DNA of 64,000 nucleotides. Source: Spongiactinospora sp. TRM90649. GTDB lineage: Bacteria; Actinomycetota; Actinomycetes; Streptosporangiales; Streptosporangiaceae. The stretch's first letter is position 1; each line of letters begins with the position of its first letter. The DNA lies in contig NZ_JARLTC010000034.1 in assembly GCF_029382225.1 (NCBI RefSeq), positions 1 through 64,000 of the forward strand, read 5' to 3'. The notes below the pieces were generated by a model that worked only from the letters and a program-made list of their open reading frames with translations, was not told the DNA's origin and made no database searches. Positions 47,601-55,937 of this stretch are shown here, piece after piece. The translations under genes were made by a program, and so were the position numbers.

Positions 47601-48257
47601 GTGGGGCGTGAACTTCCGCCGCTGGACTACGACGGGGCTCCGCACGGGATGCTCCTCTCGCCCGACACGGTGCTGTGGCGCGTCCACAGCGCCACCCGGG
47701 CCCCGGGATCGTTCAAACCGGCCAGGGTCGAACTGTCCACGGGACGGTTCGACTGCACCGAGGAGGACCCCTACCCGTCGCTCTACGTGGCCTTCGACAA
47801 GACGACCGCGCTGACCGAGGTGCTGCTGCGCAGCCTGCCGTTCGAACGGCGGGGGCATCGGTACCTGCCGTACGAGACGATCAGGGGACGGCGGCTGACC
47901 GCGCTACGCGTCACCGGCGAGCTGCGGCTGGTCAACCTGATCTCCGGGGGCGGGCTCGGCGCGGTGTGCCAGGACGAGTGGCTGATCCACTCCGCGGAGA
48001 AGGACTTCGCATACACGCGGCAGTGGGCGCGCTGGCTGCGCGGCGTCGACCCGGCCGCCGCCGGGATCATCTGGACCACGCGCCGCAACCTGGTACGCCG
48101 CAGCGTCGTGCTGTTCGGCGACCGCGCGTTCGGTCTCGAACCCGCCGACCTGCCCGCCGTCGATCTGGACGGCCCCGAGGGTCACCTGGAGGTGAACGAA
48201 CTGCTCCGGCCGTTCCGGGCGTCGGTGAACCGGCCGGAGCCGATGGGTTTCGAGTGA
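47601..48257 (+). CDS. RES-domain NAD-targeting toxin
   Basis: 218 residues. RES domain from residue 25 to about 195: R27 in LWRVHSATRAPGSFKPA, E73 in AFDKTTALTEVLLRSLP, and GIIWTTRRNLVRRSVVLFG. The third signature residue, normally Ser in a GxxYPSR-type motif, appears as Thr160 (IIWTTR). RES toxins of TA modules degrade NAD+ (MbcT-like) or use it to modify targets, stopping growth. It directly follows an antitoxin-like gene and ends the tightly packed operon, so it could be the lethal effector of the whole system rather than an independent TA pair. The Ser-to-Thr change may affect activity. Confidence 0.85.
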   Translation: MGRELPPLDYDGAPHGMLLSPDTVLWRVHSATRAPGSFKPARVELSTGRFDCTEEDPYPSLYVAFDKTTALTEVLLRSLPFERRGHRYLPYETIRGRRLTALRVTGELRLVNLISGGGLGAVCQDEWLIHSAEKDFAYTRQWARWLRGVDPAAAGIIWTTRRNLVRRSVVLFGDRAFGLEPADLPAVDLDGPEGHLEVNELLRPFRASVNRPEPMGFE

Positions 48258-48273
48258 TATACGAACCCGCGCG

Positions 48274-48301
48274 TTGACAGGTCCGTCCGCTCGTGGACTG
48301 T
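48274..48301 (+). promoter_or_regulatory. Possible promoter for the macro-domain gene
   Basis: A consensus -35 box TTGACA (48274-48279) is followed after 16-17 bp by GACTGT/ACTGTC, a weak -10. Transcription from here would start close to the GTG at 48314, so the message could be leaderless. The -10 is poor and this is uncertain. Confidence 0.35.
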
Positions 48302-48313
48302 CACCATGGTCAG

Positions 48314-49318
48314 GTGGCAGAGCCTCCCCTCGACCCACGCGCGCTCGCGGAGGAACTCCGGGTGCTGCGCCGCGCGGGCCTGCTGCGCCTGCGCGACCAC
48401 GAACTGCCCGCCCTGACCGGCGCCGCCGACGCGGCGGGCCTGCCCATCGACGACCTGCTCGACCGCGTCGTCGCCGGACTCGACGGCAACCTCGCCCAGG
48501 CCACCGCCTACACCTTCGGACTGGCCGCGGGCACCCGCGACTGGCCCGCCCAGGAACGCCGCAAACAGGCCGCCAAACTGTACGGGGTCAGCCCCGACGC
48601 CTTCCGCAAGTCCCAGGAAGAGCTGATCCTGAAGAACCTCGCCCACGAGATCATCAAGCTGGTGGACGGCTACGGCTACACCGGGACCGGCCTCCCACTG
48701 GGCACGACCCGGCGCATCCCGGTCGGCGGCACCGCCGTGACCCTCCACCGGCGGCCGGTGGAGACGCTGCGGGGCGTCGAGGTGATCGTCTCCTCCGAGA
48801 ACACCTACCTGGAGATGTCGAAGACCTACAAGTCCTCGCTGTCGGCGACGCTCCGCAACGCCGCCGCGGTGCGGAACGAGGCCGGGGACGTCGTCGACGA
48901 CGTGCTGCCCCGGCAACTGCGCGCCTGGATGCGCGCCCACGGGAGGGAAGGCGGCACCGTCATCGCGGGCACCGTCGTCCCCACTTCCCCGGGCGAACTC
49001 GCCGGGAACGGCGTCCGCCGCGTCTACCACGCGGCCACGGTCGTCCCCAGACCGGGCGCCGACCGCTACGACGTCCAGCCGGTCGCGGTGGTACGCGCGG
49101 TCCGGAACGTCTTCGGACTCGCGGCACATGAGGGGATGCGGTCGATCTGCTTCCCACTGTTCGGCGCGGGCCGGGGCGGCCTGGAGGCGGGGACGGCCTT
49201 CGACTACCTGTGGAGCGCCCTGGCCCCGTACCTGGGCGAGCCGTTCGACATCCACGTGATCACCCGCAGCGACCAGGGCACCCGCGCCGCCCTGACCGGC
49301 CTCCAATCCGCCCACTGA
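48314..49318 (+). CDS. Macro-domain-like protein with helical N-terminal domain
   Basis: 334 residues from the GTG at 48314; an in-frame GTG at 48293 would add seven residues. Residues 8-130 are helical (LRVLRRAGLLRLRDHELPAL; ERRKQAAKLYGVSPDAFRKS), a segment style seen at the N-terminus of several actinobacterial conflict-system proteins. Residues about 160-315 look like a macro domain: VEVIVSSENTYLEMS (IVxSxN, the ADP-ribose adenine side), VRRVYHAATVV and MRSICFPLFGAGRGGLEAG (GxGxGG-like phosphate loop). Macro domains bind or hydrolyse ADP-ribose and its conjugates. Next to a RES toxin this suggests a sensor or reverser of NAD-derived signals. The assignment rests on motifs only. Confidence 0.7.
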   Translation: MAEPPLDPRALAEELRVLRRAGLLRLRDHELPALTGAADAAGLPIDDLLDRVVAGLDGNLAQATAYTFGLAAGTRDWPAQERRKQAAKLYGVSPDAFRKSQEELILKNLAHEIIKLVDGYGYTGTGLPLGTTRRIPVGGTAVTLHRRPVETLRGVEVIVSSENTYLEMSKTYKSSLSATLRNAAAVRNEAGDVVDDVLPRQLRAWMRAHGREGGTVIAGTVVPTSPGELAGNGVRRVYHAATVVPRPGADRYDVQPVAVVRAVRNVFGLAAHEGMRSICFPLFGAGRGGLEAGTAFDYLWSALAPYLGEPFDIHVITRSDQGTRAALTGLQSAH

Positions 49319-49418
49319 CACATCTCCCGCGCGCCTGACCTGCTACAGCCCGCCCGTGCCCGTCTCTCCGCCCGTCTGCGTGCTGCTAGGCAACCTGACT
49401 TGCATATTCGCCACTGCT

Positions 49419-50393
49419 TCAACGAGCAGCGTTCTCTACCTGGAGCTTGGTCGTGAAGGAGCGGCGGTAGGCGGCGGGGGTGGTGTGGAGGAGGGTGTGG
49501 AAGCGGCGGCGGAGGTTGGCGGCTGAGGATAGGCCGACCTTGGTCGCGATGGTTTCCACGGGGAGGTCGGTTTCCTCCAGTAGGGCCTGGGCCGCTCGGA
49601 CGCGCTGGTGGAGTAGCCAGCGGCCGGGGCTGGTGCCGAGTTGGTCGGCGAATCTGCGGGCGAGGGTGCGGGGGGAGAGCTTGGCCTGGGCGGCGAGGTC
49701 GTCGATGGTGAGGGGTTCGTGGAGCCGTTCGGCGGTCCAGTCGAGGATCGGCGCGAGTGATTCCGGGCGGTGGTCGGTGGTGGGCACGGTGCTGTACTGC
49801 AGTTGGCCGCCCTCGCGGTGCGGGGGCATGACCATATGGCGGGCGATGTGCGCGGCGTAGGCGGCGCCGTGGTCGGCGCGGGTCAGGTGGAGGCACAGGT
49901 CGATGCCGGCGGCGGTGCCGGCGCTGGTGGCGATGTCGCCCAGGTCGATGTACAGCGTGTCGGGTTCGACGTGGACGTCGGGGAAGCGGGTCGCGAGTTC
50001 GGCGGCGAGCCGCCAGTGGGTGGTGGCCCGGCGGTGGTCCAGCAGTCCGGCCTCGGCGAGCAGGAAGGCGCCCGAGCAGATCGCGACGACGCGGGCGCCG
50101 CGCCGGTGGGCCTGCCGGATCGCGTCGATCACGGCGGGTGGCGCGGCTTCGCCGCGACGTTCCCATCCGGGGATCACCACCGTGTCGGCGGTGCGGAGCG
50201 CCGTGAGGCCTTCGGTGACCGCCATGTCGTATCCGGCCAGGGTCGGGACGGCGCCGGGGCGCTCGGCGCACACCCGGAAGTCGTAGCGGGCGGGCAGGCC
50301 GGGGCGGCGGACGCCGAAGGCCTCGGCGGCGCAGGCCAGCTCGAACGTGGACTGCGGCGGCATGACCAGGGCGACCACCCGGTGGAGGCTCAT
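49419..50393 (-). CDS. GlxA-type AraC-family transcriptional regulator
   Basis: 324 residues. Residues 1-190 are a DJ-1/PfpI-like (class I glutamine amidotransferase-like) domain, with the elbow VVAICSGAFLLAEAGLLDHR carrying a Cys. Residues 215-315 are the AraC DNA-binding pair (LTIDDLAAQAKLSPRTLARR; ETIATKVGLSSAANLRRRFH). Members act as cytosolic transcription activators of neighbouring catabolic or stress genes. The divergent cupin gene at 50465 is the natural target, with about 70 bp between them. Confidence 0.93.
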   Translation of the reverse strand: MSLHRVVALVMPPQSTFELACAAEAFGVRRPGLPARYDFRVCAERPGAVPTLAGYDMAVTEGLTALRTADTVVIPGWERRGEAAPPAVIDAIRQAHRRGARVVAICSGAFLLAEAGLLDHRRATTHWRLAAELATRFPDVHVEPDTLYIDLGDIATSAGTAAGIDLCLHLTRADHGAAYAAHIARHMVMPPHREGGQLQYSTVPTTDHRPESLAPILDWTAERLHEPLTIDDLAAQAKLSPRTLARRFADQLGTSPGRWLLHQRVRAAQALLEETDLPVETIATKVGLSSAANLRRRFHTLLHTTPAAYRRSFTTKLQVENAAR

Positions 50394-50464
50394 GGCAGGA
50401 AAATACCTGAAAGCGTCAATCCAGACGCTGGGCCGGGCGGTGTGCCCACGGCGACGATGGGGGC

Positions 50465-50788
50465 ATGACGCGAGATTCGCATGACGTCCAGATCCTGAAC
50501 GTGGATGAGGTCGAAGCGGTCGAGGTCGCGCCCGGGATCATCCGGCGGCGGCTGCCCGCCACGGACTGGGCGCGCGGCTGGATGTACGACTTCGCCCCGG
50601 GGACCGAATGGCCCGAGGTGGACGTACACGAGGGCGAGGAACGCTACTACGTGATCTCGGGTGAGTTCATCGACCGGGGGCATCGCCTCGGGCCCGGGAG
50701 CTATGTCGTGTTCGCTCCGGGCAGTACGCATCGTCCGCGTACGGAGATCGGCGCGCGCATGCTGGGAATCAGCATCCTCACCCGATAA
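50465..50788 (+). CDS. Small cupin-domain protein
   Basis: 107 residues with both cupin motifs in a single barrel: VDVHEGEERYYVISGEF (the H...E metal-ligand motif) and SYVVFAPGSTHRPRTEIG (second motif with His). It may bind a metal ion and a small ligand; the reaction is unknown. It is divergent from the GlxA-type regulator, and converges on the hydrolase gene at 50804. Confidence 0.85.
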   Translation: MTRDSHDVQILNVDEVEAVEVAPGIIRRRLPATDWARGWMYDFAPGTEWPEVDVHEGEERYYVISGEFIDRGHRLGPGSYVVFAPGSTHRPRTEIGARMLGISILTR

Positions 50789-50803
50789 CTGATGGGAGCG
50801 GCC

Positions 50804-51679
50804 TCAGTCCTTGCCGAGGAAGTCGCGGATCTTGGCGGCGACGCGCGGGTAGCCGGGGTCGAACCAGATCATGTGGCTGTCGGCCTGGGTGTCCAGCAGT
50901 TCGGCGTTGGGCATCGTCGCCGCCAGCGACTCGGACTGGGCGAAGGACACCGAGCGGTCGTTGCGGGTGGCGATGAGCAGGGCGGGCTGGCCGACCTGGG
51001 CGGCGCAGTCCGGTACGGGGAGCATGTCGGCGACGAAGCCGCCGCCGGAACGCATCAGCGCGAACAGCCCGGTCAGGGTGGCCCGGTCGGCGGCCGACAG
51101 GCGCGTCAGGACGTGACCGGCCGGGAGGACGGACAGGTCGCGGAGCAGCATGCGCAGCGCCACGGACGGCGCGGCCCGGAGCAGTGCACGCATGGCCGTC
51201 CAGGTGCCGGCCTCCACCCGGGGGTCGAACAGCACCGAGCCGCCCAGCCGGGTCATCCGGTCGGGCCAGGGCAGGAAGCCGACCGCGCTCTGCAGGATGA
51301 CGCGTTCGACCAGTTGCGGATGGCGGGCGGCCATGGTCAGTGCCGTGCGTCCGCCCGCCGAGATGCCCACGGCGGCGGCGAGGCGTTCGATGCCCAGGGT
51401 CCGGCACAGGTCGGCGACGACGTCGGCGAAGCCGGTCGCCGAGGTGCCGGTGGTCAGCGGCGTGCGGCCGTAACCCGGGCGTGAGGGCGCCAGGACGGTG
51501 AAACCGGCGTCGGCGTAGACCTCTTCGCCCAGCGCCAGCCCCGCCCGCATATGACCGCCGTGGAATACCAGGACCGTTCTGGAACCGTCGCCTTCCAGTC
51601 GATACTCCACCGGGCCCGCCGGCAGGCGCACGACCGTGGTGGGGCGCTCGGCGATGGCCGTACGGGTTGTGGAAACCAT
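50804..51679 (-). CDS. Alpha/beta-hydrolase
   Basis: 291 residues. The fold is complete: oxyanion strand TVLVFHGGHMRAG, nucleophile elbow AAVGISAGGRTALTMAA (Ser), acid in ALLIATRNDRSVSF and base in QADSHMIWFDPGYPRV. There is no signal peptide. Broad family (esterase, haloalkane dehalogenase-like or epoxide hydrolase-like); the substrate cannot be predicted. The XRE regulator gene lies 128 bp upstream on the same strand and may control it. Confidence 0.9.
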   Translation of the reverse strand: MVSTTRTAIAERPTTVVRLPAGPVEYRLEGDGSRTVLVFHGGHMRAGLALGEEVYADAGFTVLAPSRPGYGRTPLTTGTSATGFADVVADLCRTLGIERLAAAVGISAGGRTALTMAARHPQLVERVILQSAVGFLPWPDRMTRLGGSVLFDPRVEAGTWTAMRALLRAAPSVALRMLLRDLSVLPAGHVLTRLSAADRATLTGLFALMRSGGGFVADMLPVPDCAAQVGQPALLIATRNDRSVSFAQSESLAATMPNAELLDTQADSHMIWFDPGYPRVAAKIRDFLGKD

Positions 51680-51807
51680 GGCACCTTCTTCGGTCGGGCC
51701 GGATGCGTCCGCTGATCAGGTTCCCCGGCACCGCACCGGCTCCGACAGGGCGAATGTCGGAAATCTCGGCACAGGTTCCGTTCCGCGGCGGAGGTCGCCG
51801 AGACGCC

Positions 51808-52880
51808 TCAAGTGAGCAGGCCGAGCAGGGAGCGAAGGTCGGCGGCGGCCGGGACGGTGCGGTATGCCGGGGGAACGGCGCGGAGCAGGAAAGAACCGGT
51901 CTGAGCGACGAGGGTGTTGGCGCCACCAGGGCCTCGGCCTGCCGGAGTGCGTCGATGGCCTCGTCGTGGTGTTTGAGCACGCTGGCGGCGCGGGCCTGGG
52001 CGCAGAGGACGAAGACCAGGCCCCATGAGGGGGCGTCCTTGGCCAGGGCGCGGGCCTCGCGGGTCATGTCGAGGACGGCGGGCACCGGGCGCTGGCCGTA
52101 CATGCCGCAGCCGGCCTCGGTGGCGCGGATGCCGACCGCGAGGTAGGAGTCGCCCGAGAGGTCGGCGGCGCGGCGGGCGGTGCGCCACCAGCGGATGGCG
52201 GCCTCGTGCTCGCCCACCCGGCCGAGGGCGTTGGCGTAGAGGGCGGACAGCGCCGCCTGGATACGGCGCAGGTCGGTACGGCGGGCGGCGGGAACGCGCT
52301 GCCGCTGCCGCTGCAGGGCGGCGAGTTCGGCGCCGATGGCGGCGCCGGACTTGACGACCGGGCGGGTGCACAACATGTGCCGCAGGTCTTCGCAGGTGCG
52401 TTCCCAGTCGTCCACGCTGCGGGTGTCGTCGCCCATGTCGCGGGTGTGCGCGCGGCGCAGCCGCTCGCGGTCGTCGAAGACCATCGCGCTCAGCCCCACA
52501 CCGGCGGCGGCCTGGAAGAGACGGCGGCGCTCCATATCTTCATCATCGCCCGGATCGCCGGGATTGATGCTCTCCTCGGCGCGCATCTTCAGTTCGACCG
52601 CGAGTTCGCGGCGGCGGATCAGCTCTCCTTCGGCCCGGAGCGCGCGGTCGAGCCGGGCGGTGGTGTCGGCGGGCGGGATGCGCAGGCCCTTCTCGAACCG
52701 CCAGAGCGCGCTGTGGTGGATGTGCGCGATCAACGCCAGCCGCCGCAGCGGCATGAGGCCCCGGTGGCGGCGGAGGGCGGCGGCCAGCGAACGGGCGGCC
52801 TCCGCTGCGGCCTCCGCCGCGGCCGATGCCGACGCGGCTGACGTTTCGTGGGGGTTGTCCGGTTGCAGCATTGTCGGCAT
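51808..52880 (-). pseudogene. XRE-family regulator with TPR-like C-terminus, frameshifted near its 3' end
   Basis: The gene reads well from 52880 to about 51920: an HTH (RRLALIAHIHHSALWRFEKG, about residues 45-65), then VFDDRERLRRAH and a TPR-like region (RIQAALSALYANALGRVGEH; LKHHDEAIDALRQAEALV). There the frame runs into nonsense (APTPSSLRPVLSC) that continues across the next gene. The sensible ending, ANTLVAQTGSFLLRAVPP to LRSLLGLLT with a stop at 51808, lies in the next frame. A single missing base around 51915-51922 (in GTGGCGCCAAC) explains this. It is either a true late frameshift or a sequencing error. About 357 residues if repaired, the usual size of this Streptomyces-type family. 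Confidence 0.8.
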
Positions 52881-52944
52881 TCCTCCGCCGCCGTTTCGCT
52901 GCCCGGATTCTACGGCGGATCGGTGACTCTTGGTGATTGTTCGG

Positions 52945-54180
52945 CTACCGAAGTCTGACCGGAAGGGTGCTGTGGCCGTTGGCGATGAAGGACTCCAGGG
53001 GAGGCGGGCCGTCCGGGGGCGTGGCCAGGGTCATGGCCGGGAAACCGGCGAACAGGGCGGGCAGGGCGATCAGCGCCTCCAGGCGGGCCAGCGGGGCGCC
53101 CAGGCAGTGGTGCGCGCCGTAGCCGAAGGCCAGGTGGTCGGTGGTCCGCCTGGTGAGGTCGAAGGCGGCGGCGTCGGGGCCGTGCACGTCGGGGTCGCGA
53201 CCGGCCGCGCCGTAGCAGGCGAGGATCGCCTCCCCGGCGCGGATGGTGACGCCGTGGCCGGTGTCGATGTCCTCGACGGCGTAGCGCAGCGGCAGGTTCG
53301 TGATCGGGGACCGGCTGCGGAGGGTCTCCTCCACCACTTTCTCCCAGGTCGCCTCGCCCGCGCGGACCAGGGCGAGCTGGTCGGGGTGGGTCAGCAGCGC
53401 GTGGATCGCGTTGTCCAGCAGGTTGACCGTGGTCTCGTGGCCGGCGCTGAGGAACAGCACCAGCGTGTCGACCAGTTCGTCCTCCGACAGCGGAGACTCG
53501 GCTTCGTCGCGGACGGCGATCAGGGCCGACGAAAGGTCGTCGCCGGGGGTCCGGCGCTTGTCGGTGACGAGGTCGCGCAGGATCGCCTGGAGGCGGGACA
53601 GAGCGGTGGCGACCTCGTGGGGGGCCACCGAGGTGTGGAAGAAGGCGTCCACGCAGCGGCGGATCTCCTGACGGGTGTCCTCGTCGGCGACGCCGAACAG
53701 GTCGCAGATCACCCGGATCGGCAGCGGGTAGGCGTAGTGCTCCCGCAGGTCCACGACCTCGCCCGCCGGTACCCGCGCCAGTCCGGCGAGCAGTTCGGCG
53801 ACGATCACCTCGACGCGCGGGCGTAACTCGGCGGTGCGGCGGGCGGTGAACGCGCTGGAGACGAGCCCGCGCAGCCGCCGGTGGTCGGGGCCGTAGGCGG
53901 TGAACATGTTGCGCACGGCGACCCACGCGAACAGCGGCGAGTCGGGGGTGATCTCGCCGTTCCGCCAGGCGGGCCAGTGCTGGTAGGCGTCCTTTGACAC
54001 GCGGGGGTCGGTGAGCAGGTCGCGCAGCAGGGCCTGGCCGCTCACCGCCCAGGCGGGCACTCCGCCGGGCAGTTCGACGCGGGCGGCGGGGCCCTGCGCG
54101 CGGATGCGCTCGGCCTCGCCGTGCAGGTCGCGGCCGGTGGGGTCGATGACGACGGGGGTGAATTCGGCGGAGCCGTCCAT
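52945..54180 (-). CDS. Cytochrome P450
   Basis: 411 residues, normal for soluble actinobacterial class I P450s. The I-helix motif FLSAGHETTVNLLDNAI, the K-helix EETLR (ExxR) and the heme loop LAFGYGAHHCLGAPLARLEA with the axial Cys are all intact. It needs ferredoxin and a reductase, neither of which is encoded beside it. It resembles CYP105/107-like enzymes that hydroxylate macrolides or small xenobiotics; no biosynthetic cluster surrounds it, so the substrate is open. The XRE-family gene lies 64 bp downstream on the same strand. Confidence 0.96.
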   Translation of the reverse strand: MDGSAEFTPVVIDPTGRDLHGEAERIRAQGPAARVELPGGVPAWAVSGQALLRDLLTDPRVSKDAYQHWPAWRNGEITPDSPLFAWVAVRNMFTAYGPDHRRLRGLVSSAFTARRTAELRPRVEVIVAELLAGLARVPAGEVVDLREHYAYPLPIRVICDLFGVADEDTRQEIRRCVDAFFHTSVAPHEVATALSRLQAILRDLVTDKRRTPGDDLSSALIAVRDEAESPLSEDELVDTLVLFLSAGHETTVNLLDNAIHALLTHPDQLALVRAGEATWEKVVEETLRSRSPITNLPLRYAVEDIDTGHGVTIRAGEAILACYGAAGRDPDVHGPDAAAFDLTRRTTDHLAFGYGAHHCLGAPLARLEALIALPALFAGFPAMTLATPPDGPPPLESFIANGHSTLPVRLR

Positions 54181-54301
54181 GGTGGTCTCCCGGTTCGCAC
54201 GTCGGCGCGGTCTGGTGGCCGGACCTGATGGCCCGACTCGTCGATCTTCCCGTGGACGGCGGTCGCGACCCCTGACCCCGAAGGTCTATATCCGTATGCC
54301 G

Positions 54302-54317
54302 AGGGCCATATGGCCCT
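54302..54317. promoter_or_regulatory. 16-bp perfect palindrome (candidate operator)
   Basis: AGGGCCATATGGCCCT is a perfect palindrome in the space between the divergent P450 and secreted-protein genes. A TAATAC box lies at 54342-54347. The palindrome is well placed to bind a dimeric regulator. Confidence 0.45.
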
Positions 54318-54393
54318 GCTCTTCGGTGTCGCAGAACTGCATAATACGGATGATTAACGTGAATTCCCCGAGCAGTCAGGCGGCGAAGAGCAC

Positions 54394-54879
54394 ATGAAGA
54401 CCATGCGTTGGGCCGCGAGCGGGATGACCCTGACCGCCGTGGCCGCCCTCACCCTCGTCTCGTCCTCGGCTCCCGCGCAGGCCCTTCCCCAGGGCTCCTG
54501 CGGGGGCTCCTACCGCAAGGTGGCCACCTACCAGTTGACGGAGGGGGCCAAGGGCGGCAAGTCCTTCGGCACGGTCAGCCTCTACCAGAGCCCCACGGCC
54601 CATCGGAAGTGCATCATCTCGCGGGTGGCGACCGAATACATCGGCAAGACCAAGTACCTTTACGCCGATCTCTTCATCGACCGGAACAAGAACAAGAAGT
54701 ACGACGCCGCCGACACCGGCGTGGCCAGCGGCAGCGAGAAGTACAAGTGGTTCGCGGGGCCGGTGTTCGTGGAGTTCGCCGACAAGCTGTGCGTGCGGTT
54801 CTCCGGGGCGGTCAGGATCGGCACCAAGCCCCTCGTCCGCGGCGGCACGCCGGAAGGCAAGTGGAAGCACTGCGGCTAG
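54394..54879 (+). CDS. Small secreted protein
   Basis: 161 residues with a clear signal peptide (MRWAASGMTLTAVAALTLVS ... APAQA), cleaved near residue 31. The mature domain of about 130 residues has four Cys (SCGGS, KCIIS, LCVRF, KHCG), probably two disulfides, and is rich in Lys and Tyr (FIDRNKNKKYDAADTG). The Asp/Asn-rich loop could bind calcium. No family recognised; related exported proteins without known function are common in Streptosporangiales. It is divergent from the P450 gene. Confidence 0.8.
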   Translation: MKTMRWAASGMTLTAVAALTLVSSSAPAQALPQGSCGGSYRKVATYQLTEGAKGGKSFGTVSLYQSPTAHRKCIISRVATEYIGKTKYLYADLFIDRNKNKKYDAADTGVASGSEKYKWFAGPVFVEFADKLCVRFSGAVRIGTKPLVRGGTPEGKWKHCG

Positions 54880-54951
54880 CGACCCGCAAACCCAGTCAGA
54901 ACCAGCCGAAAGCCTCGATCGCCGGGCGTGCGGCCGTGGCATACTCCACCG

Positions 54952-55770
54952 ATGCCGCTGCATCCCGCCGCAGAGCCGATCGTCACCCGCTATCTGGCCG
55001 TCGCCGACCGGGTGCTGCCGGGCCGGATCACCGGCTTCTACGTCGTGGGCTCGGCCGCGCTGGGGGCGTGGCGGCCGGGGCGGAGTGACATCGACTTCGT
55101 CGCCGTCGTGGACGGGCGGGTCGGCGAGCGGGTGCGCGCGACGCACGTCCTCGGCAACCTCACGACCGTCGCGCGGGCCGTGCGCCACCGGCGGCCGTCG
55201 ATCCCGGAGACGATGAACGGGGTGTTCGTGGCGGCGCACGACCTCGGGCTGCCGGTGACGCGGATCCGGCCGCTGGCCTCGCACAGTGGGTGGCGCTACC
55301 GGCGCGGGCATGGCTTCGACGTCAACCCGGTGATGTGGAAGATCCTGGCCGAGCGCGGGATCGCGGTCAGGGGGCCCGTCCCGGCGGATCTCGGGCTCGA
55401 TCCGGAGCCGGGCCGGTTGCGCGCCTGGAACCTGGAGAACCTGAACGGCCACTGGCGGCGATGGGGGGAGCGGGCGATGTCGGCAAGGCCGCCGCGCAAG
55501 CCGTTGGTCCCGCCGCACCGGGTGGCGCTCGCGAGCCTGCTCGCCCCGGTTCGGCTGCACCGCACGGTGGCCACCGGAGAGGTGATCTCCAAACAGCAGG
55601 CGGGGCCGTACGCGCTCGACACGTTCCCGGCGCGGTGGCATCCGCTGATCCGGGCGGGGCTCGCCCACCTTGACGGCGAGCCGCCGCCGGGCTCGCTGTC
55701 GCCGTCCCGCGTGCCCGCGCTCGCCGGCGAGTTCGTGCTCACCGTGGTGGCGGACGCCGACCGGCCGTAA
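54952..55770 (+). CDS. Aminoglycoside nucleotidyltransferase-like protein
   Basis: 272 residues from the ATG at 54952; the frame opens at 54928. The nucleotidyltransferase motif is intact (VVGSAALGAW at 32-40, then GRSDIDFVAVV with S45, D46 and D48). The C-terminal part is helical like the DUF4111/AadA domain (HRTVATGEVISKQQAGPYAL). Family members adenylylate aminoglycosides such as spectinomycin or streptomycin, but many chromosomal actinobacterial homologues have no shown resistance role. It is cytosolic and stands alone. Confidence 0.82.
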   Translation: MPLHPAAEPIVTRYLAVADRVLPGRITGFYVVGSAALGAWRPGRSDIDFVAVVDGRVGERVRATHVLGNLTTVARAVRHRRPSIPETMNGVFVAAHDLGLPVTRIRPLASHSGWRYRRGHGFDVNPVMWKILAERGIAVRGPVPADLGLDPEPGRLRAWNLENLNGHWRRWGERAMSARPPRKPLVPPHRVALASLLAPVRLHRTVATGEVISKQQAGPYALDTFPARWHPLIRAGLAHLDGEPPPGSLSPSRVPALAGEFVLTVVADADRP

Positions 55771-55937
55771 TGCCGATCGAGGTGCGCTTTTTCGGATATC
55801 TAGCCGTTTCCATTCATTAGATCACACATTCGGAAATTCAGCGGCTAAGCGGGGCATCAGCCGTCTACCATCCCATTCGTCACGTTTCCCACAGGGGTGC
55901 GATTCAGCGACGAATGCGGTCTACGACGGGGTGCGAA

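Noticed and set aside
43593..47858. A 1421-codon open frame on the minus strand
   Set aside because: It lies opposite the CHAT, antitoxin and FHA genes, all of which show clear motifs; the antisense product is low complexity.
50778..51800. Continuation of the XRE frame through the hydrolase gene
   Set aside because: After the frameshift the frame is antisense-free but out of phase with the hydrolase and has no protein-like composition.
54952..55770. Acquired antibiotic resistance gene
   Set aside because: Composition matches the neighbours and no mobile element flanks it; it is probably a chromosomal homologue.
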